From: Xenoacremonium recifei | Lineage: Eukaryota; Ascomycota; Sordariomycetes; Hypocreales; Nectriaceae | Assembly (NCBI GenBank): GCA_012184525.1 | Contig: WOFQ01000012.1 | Span: 248,001-312,000, forward strand | DNA: 64,000 bases | Direction: 5' to 3' | In this document: piece after piece, positions 1-11,574 of the stretch | Layout: every line of letters begins with the position of its first letter | Numbering within the stretch: position 1 is the first letter of the stretch | Translations under genes and position numbers: made by a program | Notes under the pieces: model-generated | The model's input: only the letters and a program-made list of their open reading frames with translations | Database searches by the model: none | Told to the model about the DNA's origin: nothing

Positions 1-1817
1 CTGACCTGCAAGTTTCGAATACGAAATCGGAAGACTTCCTCATGTGGGCAATAAAGAACAGGAAGGATTCAATCCGAGCTTCAATGTCACGCTCCATTGC
101 GTCCCGGTCTATTGAAGATAGAGAACTGGAAGCAACTGCTCATTGGTCGAGGGGCAATACCGGAGTCAAATAGGCGAGCGTAATAAGCTTCACCTCAATG
201 AAAATGTCATCCGTCGCCAAGGCGTGGGGTATGGAGGAGCGAATCGGAAGCCCTTGACAATTCAGATCACGAAAGACGGCAGCATAAACAAGTTGAATCG
301 TAAGTAGTCGGGTCTCCGTCACATCAGGTGGTTCTTACGAGATGGACATTAGCCGGCCTCGACTGGTCCGTGAGAGCTGGTCTGTGGGCGTCCCAGTCGC
401 CTCATTGCTAGTCACCAGCGATGAACGGCAATGCGGCAGGGGGGGCGATGGCTTCCGATATAGGATGCTAGGAAAAGGCGCGCCGAGATGACTTGGGTAG
501 TTTTTGGGCATAGAGTCACGACAGAGCAGGGCCTTCCCCTCGTCGTGAATTTGTCAACCCCTCGCATTCTCCAAATTTCTCCTCTCCGCTCTCCGCTCCC
601 CTGGTTAGAAACAACAGCAGTTTTCCTCTTCTACCCGTCAACTCCCGCAGCCCAAGACGGCAATAACGAGGCCGAAGCCAGCAAGGGATAGACAAGGGCA
701 CTCCCGGGACCGGATCTAGCACGGCTTTCAGTGCAATCAATGGCGCGTCGCGAGAATGACTCTGGCGATGGAGCACTGAATGTCGTAGACGGGGGCAGGA
801 TGGGGTCGTTGGGGGGACGTTGGAGTAAGTAGTTGGAGAGCGGCGCGTGGGATCCATGAGATGAGTTCATGGTGCGCATGGAATGCTTCTAGAAGACAAA
901 CCTTCGGGAGCAAGCGCCCCAGATCAAGAGCTAGCAAGGTTTAATGACGCTGAAGCCGGCCATTCCGCCCAGGAACAAAAGCCTTGAGCCGGGAAGAATC
1001 GACCATCCGGAAGCTGGCCCGGCCTTACTTCGCTGCTGCTTGGGTCTGGAGTGACCCTCATGAGGCGGATCGTCCGCGGCGTGGGAGGCCAGAGAACTTT
1101 TTTTTCTCTCTCCTCTCGGGCTGTTCCCCGACGACTGGCTCCTGATCTACAGTGCCGTGGTAGATGGCGTTGTTGGAAAACTCGAGATAATATTGAGCAA
1201 GGAGGGTTAGGCGACTCAGGACACGGGAACGGCTGGATTCTCGCTGCGAAAACTCTTCGTTTGGCCACCCAGCGCGCGATTCACCGAGAAGCGCAACTCC
1301 CGATTGGGGGGAGCCGCCGGGCGGGAGCGCCACTGAATCGCGCTGGGCAGGCCGCTAGAGGCGAGGCTACAGGCGGGAGCGCGCTGGAAGTCTGGTGGCT
1401 GACTAGAGATTTTTTTTTTTCTTCGGGCGGCTTACAGTGGAGCGGGTGCCTGTCGTTCCTGCCCGGGCGCTGAACTGGGCTCCGCTGGCAACGTTCCAGG
1501 GAAAATCTCGCGATGCCCTCGTCCGTCTCTCCACAATCAAGTGGACTGGCACAGTCACCAGCTTGGCCAGCTTGGCCGCCTCGCTCATGGACCATGGCCT
1601 CAGAGTTTGCAGCATGGGGCCATGATGGGGATGCGAGTGGAGGGCTGTGAACTTTTACATAAGAAGTCGCCTGGAGCCCACATGGCGGTGCTGCTTTTTG
1701 CTCGATGTCGTTGTCGTTGACTCGGATTGTCGCACTTCTCGATCTTTTTTCTCCCCATCCTCTTCGCCTCTCTCCCCTGGGCATCCGTCCTGTAGGAACA
1801 TCGCCGCCGCCGCCGCC
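1..1817. other. No supported gene (left flank and permease upstream region)
   Basis: I find no convincing coding region here. Several short open frames overlap on both strands without recognisable domains or ATG starts in good context. The last 100 bases are pyrimidine-rich and then GCC-repetitive just before the permease ATG, as expected of a fungal 5' leader. Homopolymer T runs occur near 1098 and 1410. Confidence 0.5.
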
Positions 1818-3353
1818 ATGATTTCTGACCACGAGATGGACGAGAAGAAGTCCCCCCGGGGCAGCAAGGAGCTGGGCCGGGACGATGTTGAGACTGGCGA
1901 GGCTGGCCTTGATCGAACCCTCCATGCTCGCCATCTGCAGTTCATTGCTGTGGGAGGAACCATTGGTACCGGTCTGTTCATCGGTACGGGCTCGGCCCTC
2001 GCCACGGCCGGCCCCGTGTCGTTGCTCCTCGCCTTCTTGTTCCTTGGCACCATTGTGTACTCCATCCTGGTCAGCATTGCCGAGATGGCCACGTACATTC
2101 CCGTGGCTGGCAGCTTCACGGCCTATGCCACGCGGTTCATCGATCCCACGACTGGCTTTGCCATGGGCTGGATCTACTGGTTCAGCTGGTCCATCACCTA
2201 TGCCGTAGAGCTCACCGCTGCTGGTCTCATCATCCAGTACTGGAACGAGAGTCTGAGCGTGGGCATCTGGATTGGTGTCTTCTGGCTCGTCTTCACTCTT
2301 GCCAACTTCCTCCCTGTGCGCTGGTATGGCGAGCTTGAGATGTGGTTCTCCAGCATCAAGGTCGTTACTATTGTCGGCTTCATCATCTTCTCCATCTGCG
2401 TCAACGCTGGCGTAGGAGACGAGGGCTATATTGGCTTCAAGTACTGGCAGAACCCTGGCCCCTTTGCTGACGACATCGTTGAGGGTAACACTGGCAAGTT
2501 TGTTGGCTTCTGGGCTGTTCTTGTCACTGCCGGCTTCTCTTACCAGGGCACTGAGCTTGTCGGTCTCGGAGCCGGTGAGGCCGCAAACCCTCGCAAGGCT
2601 ATCCCGGACGCCATCCGCTGGACTTTCTGGGGCATCTTCGTCCTCTTTGTGGCCACCGTCTTCTTTATCGGCATCAACGTCCCCTACACCGACCCTGCCC
2701 TCTCAGGAGGCTCGACTAACGCCTCTTCCTCGCCGCTTGTCATTGTCGCCCAACGAGCCGGTGTCCCAGTCCTCCCTGATATCATCAACGCTGTGCTTCT
2801 AACAGCCGTGCTGAGCGCCGCCAACTCCAACGTCTACTCGAGCAGCCGAATTATCATTGCTCTGGCCGACGAGGGTCTGGCTCCCGCTTTCTTCAAGAAG
2901 ACCAACCGTTGGGGTACTCCCTATTGGGCTGTTGGTTTCTGCTCCCTCCTCGGTCTCCTCGGCTTCCTCAACTTGTCGCAGAACGGTACAACTGTCTTCA
3001 ACTGGCTGCTCAACATCAGTGCCACGTCTTGCTTCGTCACCTGGTTCATCATCAGCATCTGCCACCTCCGCTTCGTCAAGATTCTCGCCGCTCAGCATGT
3101 CAACCGAAACGAGCTTCCCTATCTCGCCCCTTTCCAGCCCTACCTGACCTGGTGGGGCATGTTCTTCAACGGACTCATCACCATCACGAACGGCTTCACT
3201 GTGTTCATGGATTGGGATACCGCCGACTTCTTCTCCTGCTACATTAGTCTTATTCTTTTCGTCGTTCTTTGGGTTGGACACAAGCTCATTTACCGCACCA
3301 AGTTGGTCCCCTTGGACAAGGCCGACATCAGCAAGGGCCGCATTGAACTTTAA
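1818..3353 (+). CDS. Amino-acid permease (YAT/APC family)
   Basis: A 511-aa plasma-membrane amino-acid/proton symporter of the fungal YAT family, encoded by one exon. The N-terminus (residues 1-40) is charged and cytosolic and contains LDRTLHARHLQFIAVGG, the conserved entry into the first helix. GGTIGTGLFIGTGSALATAGP-type sequence at about residues 46-66 is the family hallmark. About a dozen hydrophobic segments follow and the C-terminus is short. The frame is open upstream to about 1647, but that extension has only a GTG. The first in-frame ATG, at 1818 behind a GCC-rich leader, is the chosen start. Length is close to the usual 500-560 aa. Substrate cannot be read from sequence; general or dicarboxylic amino-acid permeases are the nearest type. 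Confidence 0.93.
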   Translation: MISDHEMDEKKSPRGSKELGRDDVETGEAGLDRTLHARHLQFIAVGGTIGTGLFIGTGSALATAGPVSLLLAFLFLGTIVYSILVSIAEMATYIPVAGSFTAYATRFIDPTTGFAMGWIYWFSWSITYAVELTAAGLIIQYWNESLSVGIWIGVFWLVFTLANFLPVRWYGELEMWFSSIKVVTIVGFIIFSICVNAGVGDEGYIGFKYWQNPGPFADDIVEGNTGKFVGFWAVLVTAGFSYQGTELVGLGAGEAANPRKAIPDAIRWTFWGIFVLFVATVFFIGINVPYTDPALSGGSTNASSSPLVIVAQRAGVPVLPDIINAVLLTAVLSAANSNVYSSSRIIIALADEGLAPAFFKKTNRWGTPYWAVGFCSLLGLLGFLNLSQNGTTVFNWLLNISATSCFVTWFIISICHLRFVKILAAQHVNRNELPYLAPFQPYLTWWGMFFNGLITITNGFTVFMDWDTADFFSCYISLILFVVLWVGHKLIYRTKLVPLDKADISKGRIEL

Positions 3354-5904
3354 GAGTAGAAGGTGTTCAAAAGCATAAACGGAGCAAAAGCAAGCAAGCA
3401 TTCTGGATATTTTAATGATGTGTATACTTTAATGTCTTAATGATACCCTGTTTTTAAGTTATGATTGAAGTCAGGAAGTGTGCCGTGTGCCCGATCATCC
3501 GTAAATTGAGGCGCATAGAGACTCTGCAATTGAAGAGATCTTCCCACCTAGATGAACCCTTGATGTTTGTTCTGAAACAGACCACTGCCACGAGAATTAA
3601 GGGTCCTCCAGAAACGATTATGCAGCGAGGTCGAGTGCAGTAGTCTCTGCAACATGATTACAAACGAAGGAGGACGAGTGGGGAGATGCGCACTGTATGT
3701 GTCCCGACAAGGCAGCAGTTGCGAGAGAGAGAAGTACTTGTGAAGCGACACCGTCACAGAAACACATCCTGTGGAGAATAGACTCAGTCCGTGATATCCT
3801 CTTTACTCAACCCCTTCAGTAAACTTGCAGCCCTCAAACTTGCTTTCCGTGCATATGTGCAGCCCAAGTGGATTCCATTTCCCCGACAACGTCCTGCAAC
3901 AAAGATGATCTCCCCGAGTCCTCCAATCGTGAACGGGGAGATAAGGACGGGCCATCGTCGGCTCGTCGGTGATACCCCACGATGATGCAGGACAACGTGG
4001 ACAACACGACCTGTCACATACGTGGCCTCGGAACGTCGCTGTGGGGGAGGACTGTGATAGGTCGCGAGTTCCGCCGTGGTGTTGTAAGGAAGGGTCTAGA
4101 TGTGATCACGCAATCGGCATCCCACGTCCAGGGGAGCTGGATGTAGTTAGGCTTGGGAGGGGAAGCGGGTGAGGATGTTGAAGGATAATTTTGAATGATT
4201 GATGAGTTGCAGCATACTTATTGCGGATATGATCGGGGAGTATGCAATTTCACGGGGAGTACGATTTATTCGTTGACCGGGACGGACATGAGATTGAGAT
4301 GGGCACTCTTTTCTGGACAAGAGGAGAGGCAATAAGTCGGCCAAAGTACGCCAGTTTGTCTTTTTACAGGTCGAATTGACGGGCCAGTTCATCGTCGGCA
4401 AAGATGCGATGTACCATTCCTGACCAATCCTTACGAGAAATATGTCTACGAAAAAACCTCACAACACTGGACAAGTTCGTGATCCTTATTGCTGCAAAAT
4501 TGTACTACACCAGCTCAAATGTTTTCTAATGGATCGGAGCCGCCCAGGCTGCTTTGGAAACTGGGTTTGGAAGGAAGGGAGTTGTAAAGTGAGAGCAATC
4601 TACAAGTGAAGTGGCCGTTGAGGTACTACCGACGTATTGAGGTAGTTGAAGGGGTGAAGGCAATAAAGCTTGGGCACAGGACTTTGAAACCAGACAGAAG
4701 GAGTAAACTCTCTGATACACTTTCTGTACCGGAGCTATACAATCCACCGTGCGCAATGAACGTCGGGGTGCCTAGATCAGTGAACGTAGAAGCTCATGAT
4801 CGTTGAACCCCTTGTTAAATATAATTAGAGCGACAACCTAAAAAAGCCCAAATTCTTGATCGCAAGAACAGCGCCGTTATAGCATTCCCCCATGTATACC
4901 TAGAGTAACGCCTCCAAATTGAAGTAACAAGACGGGACGAAATCCAATGTCGAGCTCCAGGGTAGGATAAATCGCTGAGGCACAGCATGAAGTCACTGCC
5001 ACGCGAATCCACGACACTGGGACCTGGTCTAACTGAATCTGGCGTAGCGTGACAGGTCGTACATGGAGCGAATTTGCATGTGATGGCACTTTCCCGTTGA
5101 AAACACCATCAACCTGGACCTCTTCAAACCTGCATATACTTCATATTGGTATCAAAATCATGGCAAACTTCTCTCAAAGCCACTGCATGGCAATTGGCCC
5201 GTTCACTAGGATTCTCTTGGACGCTGGTGACCTGCAAACTGTTTCCCAACAGACATCGTCATGATCTCCCGCCTTGCCCGTTTCGGCCACCGGTTTGGCG
5301 GAGATGGCTGTAAAGACTCCGGGGCTTATTGGACGGCAATCCAATCATCGAGGGCCGTCCCTCTGCGTGGGGGCATCCCATTCAACATTTGCCCTGACGG
5401 CAGGACGAGACGAAGACACACAGCCTGCTTTAAATCTGGATCCGGATCCCCAGACGAACGGCAGGAGCTTGTCTTGGCTGACCAGTGGCAAATCCTGGGG
5501 CTTCCCTCGCGATATAACAGTCCCGCTTCCTCCATCTTTTTGCAAGATTTGGACACAGAACGTCATCTGTCAGTTTCCCCTCCAGTTCTGTGGCGTTCGA
5601 CCACTCAATTGACTCCGCTGCAGATCATGGGAACTTCTTGCTGAATTCCACACTCGCTGAACAAAGAACAAGCCAGGTCTTACCACACTCTCCAACGTTC
5701 AAAGTCTCGGTCCAAAGCACCAGCAATTCCCTAACCGACAATTCTCTTCCGGACGCCACCGAGTTCCGTCCCGTTGCCCCATCGTTTGGACACGGTAGTG
5801 GCTTGGAGTAACTGTTTTTGGTTTGGTCGCGTGACCGACCCAGTGTCCTCATCCCATCAACGACTTGTGTCTTCGATCTTTTGACACCTTGCAGCTTTAC
5901 CAAG
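3354..5904. other. Intergenic, no supported gene
   Basis: This 2.5-kb spacer separates the permease from the ATRR-like gene. It holds only short overlapping open frames with no domain signal. The frame of the downstream enzyme is open back to 5818, but without an ATG before 5905. No tRNA or repeat was recognised. Confidence 0.5.
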
Positions 5905-8900
5905 ATGCCTTTAATTGACATCAATAAGGACTTGGCTGCCCTGTTCGAGCAACAGGCGGCAGCCACGCCCGATGCCATTGCATTGGAGGATGTGTCCAGG
6001 ACGCTGACATATGCGGAGCTGGATCGCGAGACCTGGGCTCTCGCTGACCGCCTACGAGACCATGGCGTCGGCCGCGACGACCTCGTTGGCGTGCTCATGG
6101 AGCGAAGTGCCGATTATGTGATTGCATCACTTGCTGCCCTCCGAGCAGGAGGTGCCTTTTTGGTGCTGGAGCTGGCATATCCCCCAGGCCTGCTCCGCGA
6201 TGTCATGGAAGATGCAAAGCCCACGGTGGTCATCACGCAGAAAGCCCATGCCGGCAAGATCAAGGGCGAGTATCCTGTCATTGTCATTGATGACGAGAAG
6301 GACGCTTCTAAGCCACGTCACATCCCCGAAGTCGACAACCGGAGGCCCCTCCCCGCCGACGATGATGTCGAGCGTCTAGCTTTCGTGTCCTACTCCTCTG
6401 GCACCACCGGCCAGCCTAAGGGCATCATGAACCCTCACAGAGCTGCAGTGCGGTCATATGAGCTGAGATTTCATGTCAGCGATCTTGGCCCTGGAGACAG
6501 AGTGGCTTGCAACGTCTTCTTCGTTTGGGAGATGCTTCGACCACTGTTACGAGGAGCGACGGTGGTGGCCGTCCCAGACAGCGCGAGCTACGACCCGACC
6601 GCTTTGGTCGAGTTGCTCTCAGAGAAACGCATCACAGACACCCTCATGACCCCAACTCTCCTTGCGACTGTTCTTTCTCGGCACTCTAAGCTCGGAGACC
6701 GATTACCGGAACTTCGCTCACTCTGGCTGAACGGCGAAGTTGTCACTACCGACCTGTGCCGCCGGGCTGTTACTGCACTGCCGAAGACCCGACTTTTCAA
6801 CGTGTACAGTGCTAGCGAGACTCATGAAGTTGCGGCCGGGGATATTCAGACCTTTGTCGACTATGAGACACGAGTTTGTCCAGTCGGTCCCCCGGTAGAC
6901 CCAGAGCGCATCTATATCCTGGATGAGGCGGGCAACAGAGTTAAGCCCGGAATCAGCGGTGAGCTCTATGTTGGTGGAGATCTTCTAGCAAGAGGATATC
7001 TGAATCTGCCCGAGACCACCGCGAAATCATTTCAAGTGGACCCCTTTGAGAATCGGGAGGGGGCTCGGATGTATAGGACTGGTGATCTTGCACGCCTTCT
7101 CCCGTCTGGTCTCCTGGAGATCACAGGTCGCGTGGGTGGCATGATCAAGACCCGAGGATATACTGTCCAACCGGGTGCGGTAGAGAGCGCTATCCGGAAG
7201 CACTTGGCTGTTCGAGACTGCGCCGTTGTCGCCCACGGAGAAGGCCTCGAGAGGCAGCTAGTTGCGTACATTGTTCGAGACCAAGGAGAGCACCATGACC
7301 GAACAATTCCTCTGATCGATGAGTACGGTTATAGCCCCGTGGCTCGCCGTGCTCTCTCTGCACATCTCGCCCATTACATGATACCTCCTCTGTGGGTTGA
7401 GCTTGAGGAGCTGCCTACTCATGGAGTTTCTGGCAAGACAGACCTCAAGGGTTTACCGCCACCACCAAGACCAAAGTCTCCTATTGCAGCTCCTCGCCCC
7501 GAACAAAACGTCAAAGTCAAGATGGAGACGATTGTCATGATGTGGGCTGCTGCACTCAACATGCCTGCTGCGGCCATCACTCCCAAGCACGACTTCTTCG
7601 ATCTCGGTGGTCACTCTTTGGCCTTAGCGGATTTGGCCAGCCGTCTGAGCAAGGCATACGGCTTCCCAGTTCCACTGGCACCTTTGGCTGGCACTCCTAC
7701 GTTGGAGGGGCATTTGCAAGCAGTGAAGGATGCTCGTGATGGTCACACTGCCGCCGTTCAGGCCGATCTGCCCGCAGTTCTGCAAGCCGATTCGGTGCTT
7801 CCTGAGGATATTCAGTCAAATGGAACACCCATGCGCGGACTCAGCGACGCAGAGACCATCTTGCTGACTGGTGCCACCGGATATCTGGGTGCTTTCTTGC
7901 TCAAAGACCTGGTAGAAAAGACCTCGGCTCACATTATCTGCCTTGTTCGTTTTCCGGAACCTGTTGATGACTGCAGACCAGCGGGCATGGCCCGAATTCG
8001 CAAGAATTTGGTTGATCTGGGCATCTGGGAGGACTCTATTCTGGAGCGAATGGAGATTCTTCCAGGTAATCTGGCAAGGAAGCGGCTTGGTGTCTCCCCC
8101 GAGGCTTTCGACGAACTGGCTTCCCGTGTTCAGGTCATCGTCCACGCTGCTGCCACCGTCAACCTGGTATATCCTTATGCAGCCCTGCGAAATGCCAATG
8201 TTGGAGGTACTCGAGAAATCTTGCGTCTTGCCGCCCGAAGCGGAGCTACGGTACATCACATTTCTACGAATGGTGTGCTCCCGCCATCTATCGAGGGCTG
8301 GTCTGAGGATACGATGATCGACTTTGACGATGTCCCTACGAAACTCCTGGACGGATACGGTCAGACCAAGTGGGTTGGCGAGAAGCTCGTTTACGAAGCT
8401 GGTCGCCGAGGTATTCCTGTCCGCGTGTACCGTCCTGGAACTATCTCTGGACATAGTGTTACTGGCTCTACGAACACATACGATCTTATGAACGCACTTG
8501 TCGTGGAGTCTTTGCAACTCGGATATGCGCCAAACGTCGACGGCTGGTATCTGGAGATGGCACCTGTCGACTTTGTGAGCGGTGCAATCATCACCCTCGC
8601 TAACCATACGAACGATACGGAACAACAAATATACCACTTGGGAGATCCGGCGCCAATCTGCTCCAAGGACCTCTTTGCCACGTTAGCAGAGCTGGGATAT
8701 CCGACGAAGCCCCTGTCATGGGATGAGTGGGTGGCTTTGTGGAAGGAGAAGAGGGGTGTTAAGAAGGGTGGCGACGAGCCATTTACCGCGGATATTCTTC
8801 GCGGTGGAATGCCTAATGTCGAGGTCCTCAAATCCGTCATCTCTTTGAAGGATGGCAAGACTCAGTCAACGCTGGATCAGTATGGCGTTCGCAGGATCAA

Positions 8901-9753
8901 GATCGACAAGAAGTTGATGGAAATTTACACACGTCACTTCTTCGCCCGAGGTTGGCTGCCACGACCTCCTCTCAAGTCCCAAGTCAACGGAGTTGCTGTC
9001 AAACCCCGCAAGGGTAGACTGGTGGGCAAGGTGGCGGTGGTTACCGGCGCTTCGTCCGGGATTGGCGCGGCCACGGCTATTGATCTGGCCAAAGAGGGCG
9101 CTCACGTTGCTATTGCTGCGCGGCGAACTGATGCTCTTGAGGCGGTGCGAAACAAGATGGCTGTGTATGGAGGGAAGATTTTGATTCAGAAAACTGATGT
9201 TACGAACAAGGACGAGGTTGAGGCATTGATGAAGGCTACTTCTGAAAAGCTCGGTCCGATAGACATTGTGGTCAGCGTCGCTGGAGTCATGTACTTTACG
9301 ATGATGGCCAACAACTACACGGAAGACTGGGACCGAACCGTCGACGTCAACTGCAAGGGTCTCCTGCACTGCATAGCGACCACCGTCCCTGGCATGCTGG
9401 CTCGTGGAAGCGGCCACTTGGTGGCCATCTCGTCAGATGCTGGACGCAAGGTGTTCCCCGGTCTGGGTGTCTACTCAGGAAGCAAGATGTTTGTTGAAGG
9501 GACGCTGCAGGCCCTCCGTGTGGAAAATGCCGGAAGCGGTTTGCGTGTGACATCTATCCAGCCTGGTAACGTGAAAACAGACCTGCTGGGTATGTCCACG
9601 GACCAGGAAGCGCTGAAGAAATACGGCGAACCTAGCGGTGCGAAGGTGCTTGATGCAGAAGATGTGGCTGGGTCGATCATCTACGCTGTCACGCAGCCGC
9701 CGCATGTTGCTGTGAACGAGATTCTCATTGAGCCTCGGGACGAGCCTATCTGA
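5905..9753 (+). CDS. NRPS-like four-domain reductase (A-T-R1-R2), probable glycine betaine reductase
   Basis: A single-exon protein of 1282 aa. Domain order: adenylation (about 1-540) with A3 SYSSGTTGQPKG near 162, NVYSASETHE, YRTGDL and SGKTDLKG; carrier domain with phosphopantetheine serine 571 in DFFDLGGHSL; thioester reductase R1 with LTGATGYLG near 654 and Y818-x3-K822; and a second, classical SDR domain R2 with VTGASSGIG near 1046, S1176/S1177 and Y1190-x3-K1194. This A-T-R-SDR order and length match fungal ATRR, which activates glycine betaine, reduces the thioester to betaine aldehyde in R1 and reduces that to choline in R2. There is no condensation domain, so no peptide is expected. 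The substrate assignment rests on architecture. I did not model the A-domain pocket. No tailoring genes flank it, consistent with a primary-metabolism role. Confidence 0.85.
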   Translation: MPLIDINKDLAALFEQQAAATPDAIALEDVSRTLTYAELDRETWALADRLRDHGVGRDDLVGVLMERSADYVIASLAALRAGGAFLVLELAYPPGLLRDVMEDAKPTVVITQKAHAGKIKGEYPVIVIDDEKDASKPRHIPEVDNRRPLPADDDVERLAFVSYSSGTTGQPKGIMNPHRAAVRSYELRFHVSDLGPGDRVACNVFFVWEMLRPLLRGATVVAVPDSASYDPTALVELLSEKRITDTLMTPTLLATVLSRHSKLGDRLPELRSLWLNGEVVTTDLCRRAVTALPKTRLFNVYSASETHEVAAGDIQTFVDYETRVCPVGPPVDPERIYILDEAGNRVKPGISGELYVGGDLLARGYLNLPETTAKSFQVDPFENREGARMYRTGDLARLLPSGLLEITGRVGGMIKTRGYTVQPGAVESAIRKHLAVRDCAVVAHGEGLERQLVAYIVRDQGEHHDRTIPLIDEYGYSPVARRALSAHLAHYMIPPLWVELEELPTHGVSGKTDLKGLPPPPRPKSPIAAPRPEQNVKVKMETIVMMWAAALNMPAAAITPKHDFFDLGGHSLALADLASRLSKAYGFPVPLAPLAGTPTLEGHLQAVKDARDGHTAAVQADLPAVLQADSVLPEDIQSNGTPMRGLSDAETILLTGATGYLGAFLLKDLVEKTSAHIICLVRFPEPVDDCRPAGMARIRKNLVDLGIWEDSILERMEILPGNLARKRLGVSPEAFDELASRVQVIVHAAATVNLVYPYAALRNANVGGTREILRLAARSGATVHHISTNGVLPPSIEGWSEDTMIDFDDVPTKLLDGYGQTKWVGEKLVYEAGRRGIPVRVYRPGTISGHSVTGSTNTYDLMNALVVESLQLGYAPNVDGWYLEMAPVDFVSGAIITLANHTNDTEQQIYHLGDPAPICSKDLFATLAELGYPTKPLSWDEWVALWKEKRGVKKGGDEPFTADILRGGMPNVEVLKSVISLKDGKTQSTLDQYGVRRIKIDKKLMEIYTRHFFARGWLPRPPLKSQVNGVAVKPRKGRLVGKVAVVTGASSGIGAATAIDLAKEGAHVAIAARRTDALEAVRNKMAVYGGKILIQKTDVTNKDEVEALMKATSEKLGPIDIVVSVAGVMYFTMMANNYTEDWDRTVDVNCKGLLHCIATTVPGMLARGSGHLVAISSDAGRKVFPGLGVYSGSKMFVEGTLQALRVENAGSGLRVTSIQPGNVKTDLLGMSTDQEALKKYGEPSGAKVLDAEDVAGSIIYAVTQPPHVAVNEILIEPRDEPI

Positions 9754-11574
9754 GGTTGATGCAGGTGAAAGTCAAACGAAAGGGTGTATGGAAAGGCTCA
9801 CATTTGAGCCGTCTTTGGCTGTTTTGGGATGTTAGATGCTTGGTTTTCTTTTTTGTTCTGTCTCGATATGATTAGATCATGATGATGATATAGCGACTCA
9901 ACGGTGCTGAAGAACGAGCACGGGGTCTGCGCCTACAATGTCTCAACACGCTTGGTGTGGAAGAAAAATACCCGTTATTCTCATTTATTTCGCAGATCCA
10001 TTGACTATACTCACTTGATGAATGTGATTTGTGAAGATGATTTAGTTGTTGAGCGACTTGGCTTGGTTGTGGATGCTGGGAGCGCGCACTGAAAAGAGGC
10101 AGTACGGATCACATATGAGCAGGGGCTTTACTATGATCGACTCGCTGCCGCTCTGAAACGGGAGAAACGTGAGCGTCGTTTACTGATTTTCCAGCTTGGC
10201 GGTTCCAGAGTTCCATCAATCAATGGAATCCTGGAGATCGACGCTGGAGTTTCATCTGATTGCTGACAGGATGTGCATCTGAAACCGACGACATAGGGCG
10301 AATTGGGCTTTGCGGTGCATGCCTGTATTGTTCATCTCACGCTTTGAGTACATCAAGGGACGGCCTCTTCGGCTAGATCTTCACCCTGGTCGGCACTTTG
10401 GGCGTCTCGAGCGTTAGATACAGGCGAGGCCAGGCCCGGTCACTTCGGAACAGGCCGGCTGACGAGACGCACAGAGCAGCAATCCTGGCTTCGAAGTGAG
10501 TGCATCTACCGCCGGCGGAAAAATACCGTTCATTGTTCGCCTTACCGGTACCCATCAAATCTGAGAGTCCTGCAAGCGAAAGCACAAACGCCTTGGCAGC
10601 CACGGATCTTTTCAGCAATCTGCATCGCTTAGATGACCACCTCTCCTGATAATCTCGACTTTCAGGCCTGAAGTCATGCGGCTCAAACACAGCGCGCTTT
10701 GTTCCACCAATGGCGGCGAAGCCCCTGGCGCAGGTCTCAAACAGCCGGCCCACTGCGACCCTTTCGTCTGAGTCTGAGAATCCGGTGGGTGCGCCCGGAG
10801 ATTCATCCCATATTGATGGGTGTTTCTTGAGGGGGTGGGAAGGGTTGTGGTGATCTTGGGGGCGGGCGATGTGCCGACGATCATGTGGTCTGACTGTGAC
10901 GGTGCGCTGGCGGTGAGATTTGGGGTTGGAAGATGCGAGCTTTGGGAGGTGCAAGTGAAGAGAGAGATGGACAGAGAGAAGAACATAGAGTCTGATTTGC
11001 ACCAGTGACTCTGTTCTGCTGACTTGTCGGAATAGTCTCTTTGATGCTCGCGAAACTCCACCAATCCGCATCATCACCTCCGACCTGTCAAGCGCCTAAC
11101 CCCAACCCTGGCCGCCCTCACCCGCCGCCCGGTCGTCGGCTCCGGCCTCGCGAAGGCACAAACAGCAATACCAGCGCGCGGTCCCACCGCCTCCTGCGTT
11201 TCGTCGAAACCGAGTTTCCTGCTATCAACGGGAAAATCTCTGACGGAGGGAGTCTTGGCTAGATCCCCTCTGGCCGCGGGCAAAATGTCATATATATGAA
11301 CCTACGTGCTCGTCTCACCCCATTCCCTTTCCCTTACCTTCTTTCTTCACGGGACCTCGAAGGACCAGACCTGCCATTCCTTTCTCTGTACCTTCATTTC
11401 TTCAGCTTGCCATTCTTTCAGCCTTGACGGCATTTGAATTCGACTTTGCTTCTCGCCTAGTGCTTGAACCGCTTCTTTCATTGAACCCACTGCGTCTGGT
11501 CCGCGAGACAGTCTTGCCTCTTTAAAGACACTGAACATCACCTGGTTTACATTCTCACGAAACACTTTGCAAAC
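9754..11574. other. Intergenic, no supported gene
   Basis: No supported gene. A minus-strand open frame at 10373-11077 is low-complexity, overlaps a second open frame and shows no domain. The 3' part forms the promoter and long leader of the downstream secreted-protein gene, with a TATA-like element and a strongly CT-rich stretch at about 11315-11350. Confidence 0.45.
11291..11297 (+). promoter_or_regulatory. TATA-like element upstream of the LPMO-like gene
   Basis: TATATAT lies 284 bases before the ATG at 11575. It is followed by a CT-rich tract, a common arrangement in strongly expressed fungal genes. The transcription start is inferred, not seen. Confidence 0.45.

Noticed and set aside
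5818..5904. N-terminal extension of the A-T-R-SDR protein
   Set aside because: The extension has no ATG (starts TTG) and does not resemble an adenylation-domain start; ATG 5905 is preferred.
10373..11077. 234-aa minus-strand open frame
   Set aside because: Low-complexity Ser/Thr/Pro/Arg composition, overlapped by another long open frame on the same strand, no domain and no clear promoter.
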